Shown: one piece after another, positions 1 to 5,688 of the stretch
How the letters are laid out: each line of letters opens with the position of its first letter
Numbering within the stretch: position 1 is the first letter of the stretch
Source: Selenomonadaceae bacterium
GTDB taxonomy: Bacteria; Bacillota; Negativicutes; Selenomonadales; Selenomonadaceae
Direction of reading: 5' to 3'
Length of the DNA: 5,688 bases
Assembly: GCA_017390245.1 (NCBI GenBank)
Contig: JAFPCE010000023.1
Span: 1 to 5,688 of the forward strand
Notes under the pieces: generated by a model
Told to the model about the DNA's origin: nothing
What the model saw: the letters and a program-made list of their open reading frames with translations, nothing else
The model's database searches: none
Translations under genes and position numbers: made by a program

Positions 1-1
1 C

Positions 2-11
2 AGGAAGAAGG
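2..11 (+). promoter_or_regulatory. Ribosome binding site of the HAD nucleotidase gene
   Basis: A purine-rich stretch (AGGAAGAAGG) ends 7 nt before the ATG at 19, which is ideal Shine-Dalgarno spacing and supports that start. The window begins immediately before it, so any promoter or upstream gene is not visible. Confidence 0.7.
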
Positions 12-18
12 TTAATTT

Positions 19-714
19 ATGATAAAAGTTATTTTATGGGATATAGATGGAACTTTGCTGGATTTCCGGCCAGTAGAACGCCATGCTCTCTTGAGCAGCT
101 TTGAGAAAATCTGTCCAGGGGACTGTACAGACGCTATGCTGGAGGATTATAGTGCCATTAACCGCAAATATTGGGAAGCACTGGAAAGAAAAGAAATCAC
201 CAAGGCAGAAGTGCTGGTGCAGCGCTTTGAGGAATTTTTTGGTAAATATGGCATTGATACTGCCTTAGCAAAGCCCTTTAATGCGGAATACCAGGTGCGT
301 TTAGGCGATGAAGTGCACTTCTTCCCTAAGGCAAAGGAAACGGTGGAAGCCTTAAAGCAGGCCGGCATCAGACAATACGCTGTAACTAATGGCACTAAGG
401 TGGCTCAGGATATTAAGCTTAAGCGCAGCGGCCTGGACCAGCTCTTTGATGGCATTTATATTTCTGAGGTAGCAGGATATGACAAGCCAGATAAGAGGTT
501 TTTCCAGAAGGTATTTCAGGAAATAGGCAATTATGATAAGGGTGAAATCATCATTGTGGGAGATTCCTTAACTGGTGATATGCGGGGCGGCAACAATGCA
601 GGAATACATACCTGCTGGTTCAATCCCCAGGGCTTAGAAAAACATGTAACGGTTGTAACAGAGCATGAAATCAAGTCAATAGATGAAGTGCTGTCTGTTA
701 TCCAGAAATATTAA
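19..714 (+). CDS. yjjG: YjjG-family HAD hydrolase, probable noncanonical pyrimidine 5'-nucleotidase
   Basis: This is a cytoplasmic haloacid-dehalogenase-superfamily phosphatase of 231 aa, the usual length for YjjG-type enzymes. Motif I is WDIDGT, with nucleophile D8 and acid/base D10. Motif II is TNG at 123-125. The motif III lysine is K156 in a KPD triplet. Motif IV is GDSLTGD, with Mg2+-binding D182 and D187. Residues of about 15-95 form a helical C1-type cap between motifs I and II. The end of the core, GGNNAGIHTCWFNP (190-203), closely resembles YjjG. Known YjjG enzymes dephosphorylate nucleoside monophosphates, including noncanonical pyrimidines, and so help cleanse the nucleotide pool; the substrate here is inferred from that likeness. 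The start is supported by a Shine-Dalgarno site and by motif I beginning at residue 7. The gene ends in tandem stops (TAATAA, 712-717), and the adaptor gene follows after 53 bp. Another HAD phosphatase specificity remains possible. Confidence 0.87.
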   Translation: MIKVILWDIDGTLLDFRPVERHALLSSFEKICPGDCTDAMLEDYSAINRKYWEALERKEITKAEVLVQRFEEFFGKYGIDTALAKPFNAEYQVRLGDEVHFFPKAKETVEALKQAGIRQYAVTNGTKVAQDIKLKRSGLDQLFDGIYISEVAGYDKPDKRFFQKVFQEIGNYDKGEIIIVGDSLTGDMRGGNNAGIHTCWFNPQGLEKHVTVVTEHEIKSIDEVLSVIQKY

Positions 715-755
715 TAAATTACACAGAACAAGGAAAAAAGTAACAAAGTCAGAGC

Positions 756-762
756 GGGGAAG
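756..762 (+). promoter_or_regulatory. Ribosome binding site of the RND adaptor gene
   Basis: GGGGAAG lies 5 nt before the ATG at 768 (7 nt measured from the GGGGA core). It supports this start and independent initiation of the adaptor. The 53-bp gap 715-767 is A-rich, and I see no convincing promoter or terminator hairpin in it, so read-through from the nucleotidase gene is plausible. Confidence 0.65.
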
Positions 763-767
763 TATAC

Positions 768-2012
768 ATGAGAGAAAAAATTCGCCAGAACAAATTGTTA
801 GCTATGGCGGCCATATTTCTGATAATGATAATTGCCATAGTAGCCTACAGAGCTGTTAACAATATGGGGGGCAAGGAAAAAACTAAAACCAATCCACAGG
901 TGTCTGTTATGGAGCTGAAGCGTGGTGATATGATGCGCCATATTGTGCTTTCAGGACAGACTATAGCTGATGCCACTGTAGTGCTGGCACCAAAGTATGC
1001 AGGCAAGGTGACCAGTGTCAATGTACAGCTGGGGGACAAGGTAAAGGAAGGCCAGATTCTGCTGGTACAGGATACTGGAGACCTGGATATTGCCATAGCC
1101 CAGGGACAGGCTGCTGCAGAGGCATCGGGAGCTGATGCAACCACAGAGCAGGCGTCATATTATGCCAATTATTTAAAAACAGAGGCAGCCTATGATATTG
1201 AGAAAAAACACTATGAGAGACAGCAGTATCTGTACTCTATCGGTGCTATTTCCCAGGATACCTTAGATAATGCCAGAAATCAGTATGTTACTGCCAAGGC
1301 AGCTTTTGACTCCTTGGAAAATCAGAATGATGGCATCGTTCCAGCCAGCGTCCGTTCCAAGCAGTTAAATGCTGCAAAAAACAAATATGCTGTAGAAGCC
1401 CTGCAGAAGCAGCGTAATGATATGATTATCCGTGCTCCAAGAGATGGCATTATTGGCTACAGAGATGTAGAAGTAGGCAGTTATCTTTCTCCAGGCAGCA
1501 AGGTGCTGACTTTGGTAGATAACAGCCATGTGTATGTGGACTGTGCATTGTCAGAAAACGATGCAGCTATTCTGGAGGCTGGCATGCCTGTGCAGGTCAC
1601 TATTGATGCCATGGGACAGACATATTCCGGTAAGCTGGTGTACGTCAGTCCTGCCATGACCAGTGACAGCAAAACCTTCACCGCCAGAATATCCCTGGAT
1701 GTGTCTAAATCAGCTGTCAAGGCAGGCTTATTTGCAAAAACTGCCATTGATATAATGCAGCGTAAAGATACACTTTGCGTGCCAAAGGAAGCAATTATGT
1801 CCAAAAACGGCGAAACCAAGGTTTATGTATATGACCCAGAAACTAAGACTGTAGAAGAGCGCGTAGTGACCATAGGCCTCTTAAATGACGAAGAAGCCGA
1901 AATCCTTTCTGGTGTTAAGGAAGGAGATATTATCGTTACCTCTAATCAGGACAGGCTGCAAAACGGCATGACTGTCACCCTCAAGGATGAGGATGGAAAG
2001 GCAGGAGCATAA
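768..2012 (+). CDS. RND efflux periplasmic adaptor subunit (HlyD/AcrA-like membrane fusion protein)
   Basis: This 414-aa protein would link an inner-membrane RND permease to an outer-membrane channel. A hydrophobic segment at about 10-28 follows a basic N-terminus. There is no lipobox cysteine, so it looks like an uncleaved membrane anchor rather than a lipoprotein signal. The biotinyl-lipoyl-like domain is split: the first half is about 70-103 (GKVTSVNVQLGDKVKEGQ) and the second about 218-252 (IRAPRDGIIG, then VGSYLSPGS). Between them lies an alpha-hairpin at about 105-215. Its tip carries R151, L155 and S162, with the same spacing as the AcrA residues R128, L132 and S139 that dock onto TolC. 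A beta-barrel domain (about 253-330) and a membrane-proximal domain (about 331-405) follow. The domain order and length are normal for the family. The stop codon overlaps the permease start, so the two are surely co-expressed. The substrate cannot be told from sequence. Confidence 0.93.
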   Translation: MREKIRQNKLLAMAAIFLIMIIAIVAYRAVNNMGGKEKTKTNPQVSVMELKRGDMMRHIVLSGQTIADATVVLAPKYAGKVTSVNVQLGDKVKEGQILLVQDTGDLDIAIAQGQAAAEASGADATTEQASYYANYLKTEAAYDIEKKHYERQQYLYSIGAISQDTLDNARNQYVTAKAAFDSLENQNDGIVPASVRSKQLNAAKNKYAVEALQKQRNDMIIRAPRDGIIGYRDVEVGSYLSPGSKVLTLVDNSHVYVDCALSENDAAILEAGMPVQVTIDAMGQTYSGKLVYVSPAMTSDSKTFTARISLDVSKSAVKAGLFAKTAIDIMQRKDTLCVPKEAIMSKNGETKVYVYDPETKTVEERVVTIGLLNDEEAEILSGVKEGDIIVTSNQDRLQNGMTVTLKDEDGKAGA

Positions 2013-2014
2013 TG
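2003..2014 (+). promoter_or_regulatory. Overlapping stop/start (TAATG) with internal Shine-Dalgarno: translational coupling site
   Basis: The adaptor stop TAA (2010-2012) shares its last A with the permease ATG (2012-2014). An AGGAG at 2003-2007, inside the last adaptor codons, lies 4 nt before the ATG. This arrangement is typical of re-initiation or coupling and fixes the permease start. Confidence 0.75.
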
Positions 2015-5000
2015 AATTTAACACGCTTTTCCATCAGCAGGCCTGTAGGCATATCCATGATAGTAGCCTTCTTTGTAGTACTGGGCCTGTTCAGCTTTTA
2101 CCGCATTGGCGTTGAGCTTTTGCCAGCCATTAACACGCCATACATTTCTGTATTTGTCCGTTATCCAGGTGCCAGTGCAGAATCTGTAGAGCAGCAGGTA
2201 GTTAAACCTGTAGAGGATGCCCTGTCATCCCTTTCCAACGTGAAGCGCATGTCATCCTCAGCCAGCTACGAAAGAGGCCGTGTGTCTGTGGAGCTTGAAT
2301 TTGACCAGGATGCAGATGCAGCGGCTATTGATGCCACTAAAAAGGTAGAATCCATACGTTATCAGCTGCCGGATGAAGCCGATGAGCCAGTAGTTATTAA
2401 GCATGATGAAAATGATGAGCCAATCATTGAGATAGCTGTAACAGGTAATGAGTCGCTGTCAACTATATATTCCAAGGTTGATAACCAGTTTACTGAGGTT
2501 ATTCAGCAGGCTGGCGGCGTATCAGAAATAGAGATCCGGGGCGGTATTGATAAAGAGGTGGCCGTAGAGGTTAACAAGGACAAGCTGGCGGTATACAATT
2601 TGTCCATGGATAATGTGGTGTCAGCCATTAAGAAAAATAACCAGCTGATGCCATCAGGTACTATCTATACTGATACCACGAAATCTGATGTCCGCATGGT
2701 AGCCCAGTATAAGTATGCCAGCGAAATTGAGAAATTATTTGTGACCAACGCCCAGCAGCAGCAAATTCCCCTGACAGCCTTTGCCAATGTGAAGCATCAC
2801 GATGCCAGAGCACGCCGCTACGCTCGTGTCAATGGTGAGGCAGCAGTTAATGTTGAAGTATATAAAAATAGTAATGCCAATGTGGTAGAAACTGCAGATA
2901 ACATTCTGGAAAAGCTGGACAAGCTGCGCAAGGATAATCCAGATTATAAATTTACTGTAGTCAGCAATGATGCAGATTACGTTAAAGCATCTCTGCACAA
3001 TACGTTAGGAACGCTGGTAGAGGGCCTGTGTACCACTGGCCTGGTACTGTTTCTGTTTTTAAGGGGCTGGCGCTCTACAGCAGCGGTTATGGTAGCGATA
3101 CCAACCTCCCTGATTGCCACTTTCTTTGTGATGTACATTGCCGGTTTTACCTTTAACATGATGTCACTGATGGGTATGACCCTGTGTATTGGTATCCTGG
3201 TAGATGACTCCATAGTTGTACTGGAAAATATAGTAAGGCATTTGCAAATGGGCCAGGAGCCAAAGGAAGCAGCAGAAAACGGCCGTAATGAAATAGGCAT
3301 GGCAGCTATTGCCATTACTCTGTGCGATGCTGTAACCTTTCTGCCAATTGCCTTTATGACAGGCATGACGGGGCAGTTCTTCCGGCAGTTCGGCTTAACC
3401 ATAGTATTTGCCGGCATGTTTTCCTTGTTTATATCCTTTACCCTGACACCAATGCTGGCTTCCCAGCTGTATAAGCATGGCTGGAAGGAGCCAAAGCACA
3501 GGCTGTGGCAGTGGATGGATAAAATAGAGCAGTCAGCTGTAGCAAAGTATGAAAAAATCCTCCGAAACAGCTTTAATCATCAGAAAAAGCTGCTATTAGG
3601 GGCTTTAGCCATGTTTATTGGCATGATGCTGCTGATACCAACAGGCATTATTGGTGCAGAATACATGCCCCGAACTGATGAAGGCAGTTTCCAGATTGTG
3701 GCAGAGCTGCCAGTCAGCAGTACTCTGGAGGAAACCAACAAGACCATGCAGGCCTTAGAGGAAAAGCTTTCTGAGATTCCAGAGGTAGAGTATTACCTGA
3801 CCCGTGTTGGTCCTAATGCCTATGAAGGCCGTATTAAGGTAGAGCTTTATGACAGAGCAGAGCGCAGCAGAAGTGTCTGGGATGTAACAGATGAAATGCG
3901 CAAGTTTACCAAGAACTTCCCAGATGCTGCCATCCGTGTAGTTGAAACCCAGTCTTCCATTGGCAACGCTGGAGGTGGCCGTGGTGCATTGATGCTGGAG
4001 CTGCGGGGCAGTGATAATGAGAGACTTCTGGATGATGCCAACAAGGTTATGGAGATGCTCAGAAACACCAAGAGTGTATCTGATGTCAATACCACTTATA
4101 TCGAGGGCATGCCAGAGCTGCAGCTTTCTGTAGACCGTGAGAAAATCCGTGCCATGGGTGTTTCCGTCGGTGATGTGGAGACAGCCTTAAGCTCAGTTAT
4201 TTCCGGCCGTAATGCTGGTACCCTGGCCAATGACCCTTTAAATGAAAACCAGGATACTGATATAGTAGTGCGTTTCCAGGATGCTGATGGCTTTAAGAAA
4301 TCTGATATTGCCTCCATACCTTTAAATATTGGTGGCAAAACCATGTTCCTGGGAGATGTGGCTGACATTAAATACGGTACAGGTCCTGTGACCATCCGCC
4401 GTGTAGATAAGCAGCGTGCTATCTTTATCGGTGCTAACATCGGTGCAAGGCCGTTAAATGAGGTTATCCAGGAGGTAGAGGGCAATCTGAAGGATATGGA
4501 TTTAGGTGATGGCATTACCTACAGATTCAGAGGCCAGTCAGATCAGATGACTGAAACCTTTATGCAGCTGGGTATGGCCCTCATTATGTCCATGATACTG
4601 ATTTACATGCTGCTGGCGGTGCTGTACGAATCTGTAATAACGCCGTTTATCCGCATGTTCTCCCTGCCACTGGGCCTCATTGGTTCTGTATTGTTTTTGC
4701 TGCTTACCAATAACACCCTGAATCTCTACTCACTGATAGGTATTCTGGTTATGGATGGCGTGGTGGCGAAAAATGGTACTTTGCTGCTGGATTACACTAT
4801 GACACTGCAGCAGAGGGGCTACAGTGCCTTTGATGCCATTGTGGAGGCAGGCAAGGTGAGACTGAAGCCTATTTTCATGACTACCATTACCATGATTGTG
4901 GGCATGCTGCCAACGGCATTAGCCGTAACAGAAGGTGCAGAAACCCGCGTCAGCATGGCATGGGTTATTATTGGCGGTCTTTTAACATCCACAGTATTTA

Positions 5001-5101
5001 CATTGCTGGTTATACCGATTATCTTTATGTTCTTTGAGAATCATCCTCCTAGAACCTGGCTGCAGAGCCTGGGTATCAGGAAAAAGGCAGTCAAAGCATA
5101 A
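2012..5101 (+). CDS. RND-family multidrug efflux permease (AcrB-like, ACR_tran family)
   Basis: This 1029-aa inner-membrane protein is a proton-driven exporter expected to work as a trimer with the adaptor encoded just upstream. The full AcrB-like two-fold layout is visible. TM1 is about 12-30, followed by a large periplasmic porter/docking region (about 35-330). TM2-TM6 lie in about 332-484 and TM7 in about 528-547. A second periplasmic region spans about 550-850, and TM8-TM12 lie in about 852-1008. The proton relay is conserved: D398-D399 in TM4 (GILVDDSIVVLEN), K920 in TM10 (VAKNGTLLLDY), and R950 with T957/T958 leading into TM11. The intact DD pair and the length of about 1030 aa fit the hydrophobic/amphiphilic (drug-type) RND group rather than short RND relatives. 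There are two oddities: an aspartate (D915) in TM10 close to the relay lysine, and a short segment where AcrB has its glycine-rich gate loop. The substrate is unknown; drugs, detergents, bile acids or fatty acids are family possibilities only. Confidence 0.95.
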   Translation: MNLTRFSISRPVGISMIVAFFVVLGLFSFYRIGVELLPAINTPYISVFVRYPGASAESVEQQVVKPVEDALSSLSNVKRMSSSASYERGRVSVELEFDQDADAAAIDATKKVESIRYQLPDEADEPVVIKHDENDEPIIEIAVTGNESLSTIYSKVDNQFTEVIQQAGGVSEIEIRGGIDKEVAVEVNKDKLAVYNLSMDNVVSAIKKNNQLMPSGTIYTDTTKSDVRMVAQYKYASEIEKLFVTNAQQQQIPLTAFANVKHHDARARRYARVNGEAAVNVEVYKNSNANVVETADNILEKLDKLRKDNPDYKFTVVSNDADYVKASLHNTLGTLVEGLCTTGLVLFLFLRGWRSTAAVMVAIPTSLIATFFVMYIAGFTFNMMSLMGMTLCIGILVDDSIVVLENIVRHLQMGQEPKEAAENGRNEIGMAAIAITLCDAVTFLPIAFMTGMTGQFFRQFGLTIVFAGMFSLFISFTLTPMLASQLYKHGWKEPKHRLWQWMDKIEQSAVAKYEKILRNSFNHQKKLLLGALAMFIGMMLLIPTGIIGAEYMPRTDEGSFQIVAELPVSSTLEETNKTMQALEEKLSEIPEVEYYLTRVGPNAYEGRIKVELYDRAERSRSVWDVTDEMRKFTKNFPDAAIRVVETQSSIGNAGGGRGALMLELRGSDNERLLDDANKVMEMLRNTKSVSDVNTTYIEGMPELQLSVDREKIRAMGVSVGDVETALSSVISGRNAGTLANDPLNENQDTDIVVRFQDADGFKKSDIASIPLNIGGKTMFLGDVADIKYGTGPVTIRRVDKQRAIFIGANIGARPLNEVIQEVEGNLKDMDLGDGITYRFRGQSDQMTETFMQLGMALIMSMILIYMLLAVLYESVITPFIRMFSLPLGLIGSVLFLLLTNNTLNLYSLIGILVMDGVVAKNGTLLLDYTMTLQQRGYSAFDAIVEAGKVRLKPIFMTTITMIVGMLPTALAVTEGAETRVSMAWVIIGGLLTSTVFTLLVIPIIFMFFENHPPRTWLQSLGIRKKAVKA

Positions 5102-5172
5102 AATAGTTTGGCATGCAGCTTATAAATAAAAATCTTCAGCGGTTAAATTTTACTAATTTACTAAGATATATA
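5102..5172 (+). other. AT-rich spacer after the pump operon, with an imperfect dyad and no clear terminator
   Basis: The spacer contains a nested inverted repeat. The outer arms are ATCTT (5132-5136) and AAGAT (5163-5167); the inner arms are TAAATT (5144-5149) and AATTTA (5155-5160). The stem is nearly all A/T, interrupted by an asymmetric internal loop, and is not followed by a T-tract, so it does not qualify as an intrinsic terminator. No open reading frame with a ribosome binding site is seen here. Confidence 0.4.
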
Positions 5173-5201
5173 TTGACAGTTAAGAGAATTTTTGCTAGAA
5201 A
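5173..5201 (+). promoter_or_regulatory. Sigma-70/SigA-type promoter for the flavodiiron gene
   Basis: A perfect -35 hexamer TTGACA (5173-5178) is followed by a 17-bp spacer and a -10 of TAGAAA (5196-5201), which matches 4 of 6 consensus positions. A TG at 5193-5194, one base before the -10, makes an extended -10 (TGC-TAGAAA). Transcription would begin near 5207-5209, giving a leader of about 30 nt. The placement just before a gene with its own ribosome binding site supports a separate transcription unit. Confidence 0.6.
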
Positions 5202-5202
5202 T

Positions 5203-5221
5203 GATATTGAAATTGATTCTT
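5203..5221 (+). promoter_or_regulatory. Possible Fur-like operator overlapping the transcription start
   Basis: Three adjacent hexamers, GATATT, GAAATT and GATTCT, resemble the repeated GATAAT units of a Fur box. By eye, 13 of 19 positions match the classical 19-bp Fur consensus. The site directly follows the predicted -10 and covers the likely start point, where a repressor would act. The DNA is AT-rich, so a chance match is quite possible. Confidence 0.25.
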
Positions 5222-5230
5222 GAAAGGTGG
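5222..5230 (+). promoter_or_regulatory. Ribosome binding site of the flavodiiron gene
   Basis: GAAAGGTGG ends 7 nt before the ATG at 5238 and supports that codon over the later in-frame ATGs at residues 16 and 20. Confidence 0.7.
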
Positions 5231-5237
5231 TTAATCT

Positions 5238-5688
5238 ATGTATCCTGTTGAAATAAAGCCTGGTATTTACTGGGTGGGCTCCATGGACTATTCCATGCGC
5301 AGCTTCCATGGCTATAGCACTGAGTGTGGTTCTACTTACAATGCTTATCTGATTATTGATGAAAAGGTTACTCTCATCGATACTGTAAAAGCTCCATTTT
5401 GTCTAGAGATGCTGGGCCGTATCCGTAACATCATCGACCCTGCTAAAATTGACTATATTGTTTCCAATCATGTGGAGCCTGACCATTCTGGGGGTATTCC
5501 ATTTATGCTGCAGCAATGTCCTGGGGTCAAAATCGTTACTAGTGACCCTAATGGCCTCAAGGGCTTAACTGGCCGTTATGGTGAGCATGATTATGTTACT
5601 GTCAAGGCAGGAGACAGCATTTCCCTAGGCAAGCGCACCCTGCAGTTTGTGCCAACCCCTATGCTGCACTGGCCAGACAGCATGGTAA
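5238..5688 (+). CDS. fprA: A-type flavodiiron protein (FprA/ROO-like O2/NO reductase), N-terminal part, cut by window end
   Basis: The first 150 codons are open to the window edge; the final TAA-looking bases (5686-5688) are out of frame. The protein is a cytoplasmic flavodiiron enzyme that reduces O2 to water and/or NO to N2O, taking electrons from rubredoxin or a related donor, and it protects anaerobes from oxidative or nitrosative stress. The visible part is the beta-lactamase-like diiron domain. It opens with IYWVGSMDYSMRSFHGY, containing the conserved active-site-adjacent H24. The iron-ligand motif HVEPDHSGG gives H78, E80, D82 and H83. A further ligand, H144, lies in PMLHWPDSMV at the very end. 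The remaining ligands and the C-terminal flavodoxin (FMN) domain lie beyond the window; the family is usually about 400 aa. The start fits the family N-terminus and the ribosome binding site. O2 versus NO preference cannot be read from this part. Confidence 0.92.
   Translation, partial: MYPVEIKPGIYWVGSMDYSMRSFHGYSTECGSTYNAYLIIDEKVTLIDTVKAPFCLEMLGRIRNIIDPAKIDYIVSNHVEPDHSGGIPFMLQQCPGVKIVTSDPNGLKGLTGRYGEHDYVTVKAGDSISLGKRTLQFVPTPMLHWPDSMV

Noticed and set aside
686..767. Possible promoter between the nucleotidase and adaptor genes (AT-rich TATTAATAAAT near 709-719)
   Set aside because: The -10-like sequence overlaps the tandem stops, and no reasonable -35 is found 16-18 bp upstream. AT-richness alone explains it.
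2977..3417. A 146-codon open frame on the - strand inside the permease gene
   Set aside because: It lies wholly antisense to a conserved transmembrane part of the permease (including the DD relay). It shows no recognisable protein family and has low-complexity Ser/Thr/Arg/Ile composition typical of a shadow frame. The same holds for the other antisense frames over the adaptor and permease genes.
5113..5116. GCATGC palindrome near 5111-5116 as a terminator stem or operator
   Set aside because: It is only a 6-bp self-complementary word with no loop, no extended arms and no T-tract; it could easily occur by chance.
5686..5688. Apparent TAA stop at the very end of the window
   Set aside because: It is out of frame with the flavodiiron gene: the last complete codon is GTA (5685-5687). 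The protein also continues in the family, so the gene is truncated by the window, not broken.
1..5688. A previously undescribed system (defence island, mobile element, CRISPR, RNA gene)
   Set aside because: All coding sequence belongs to well-known families in ordinary arrangement. No direct repeats, inverted-repeat element ends, tRNA-like segments or repeat arrays were seen on either strand.

Overview
The window holds three complete genes and the start of a fourth, all on the + strand and tightly spaced. The G+C content looks moderate. Shine-Dalgarno sites are strong. An AcrA/AcrB-type RND efflux pair sits next to an anaerobe-type flavodiiron protein. An RND adaptor carrying the TolC-docking hairpin tip only makes sense in a cell with an outer membrane, while the flavodiiron protein points to an anaerobe. 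My best guess is an anaerobic, outer-membrane-bearing Firmicute (Negativicutes, Selenomonas/Veillonella-like). This is inference, and other anaerobes that carry RND pumps are not excluded.

Layout: 19-714 encodes a YjjG-type HAD nucleotidase. 768-2012 encodes the periplasmic adaptor (membrane fusion protein) of an RND pump. 2012-5101 encodes the RND inner-membrane permease, whose start codon overlaps the adaptor stop codon in a TAATG junction. 5102-5237 is an AT-rich intergenic region with a good sigma-70-type promoter and a weak Fur-like element. 5238-5688 is the N-terminal 150 codons of an A-type flavodiiron protein, cut off by the window end.

Adaptor and permease form a proton-driven efflux system that would need an outer-membrane TolC-type channel encoded outside this window. 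The nucleotidase lies 53 bp upstream on the same strand with no visible promoter or terminator in between, so it may be co-transcribed with the pump. Functionally it looks like a separate house-cleaning enzyme. The flavodiiron gene has its own promoter and is probably a separate transcription unit for O2 or NO detoxification.

I see no mobile element, CRISPR array, RNA gene or clearly new system. The points most worth a second look are the regulatory region before the flavodiiron gene, an acidic residue near the proton relay of the permease, and a short loop where AcrB has its gate loop.
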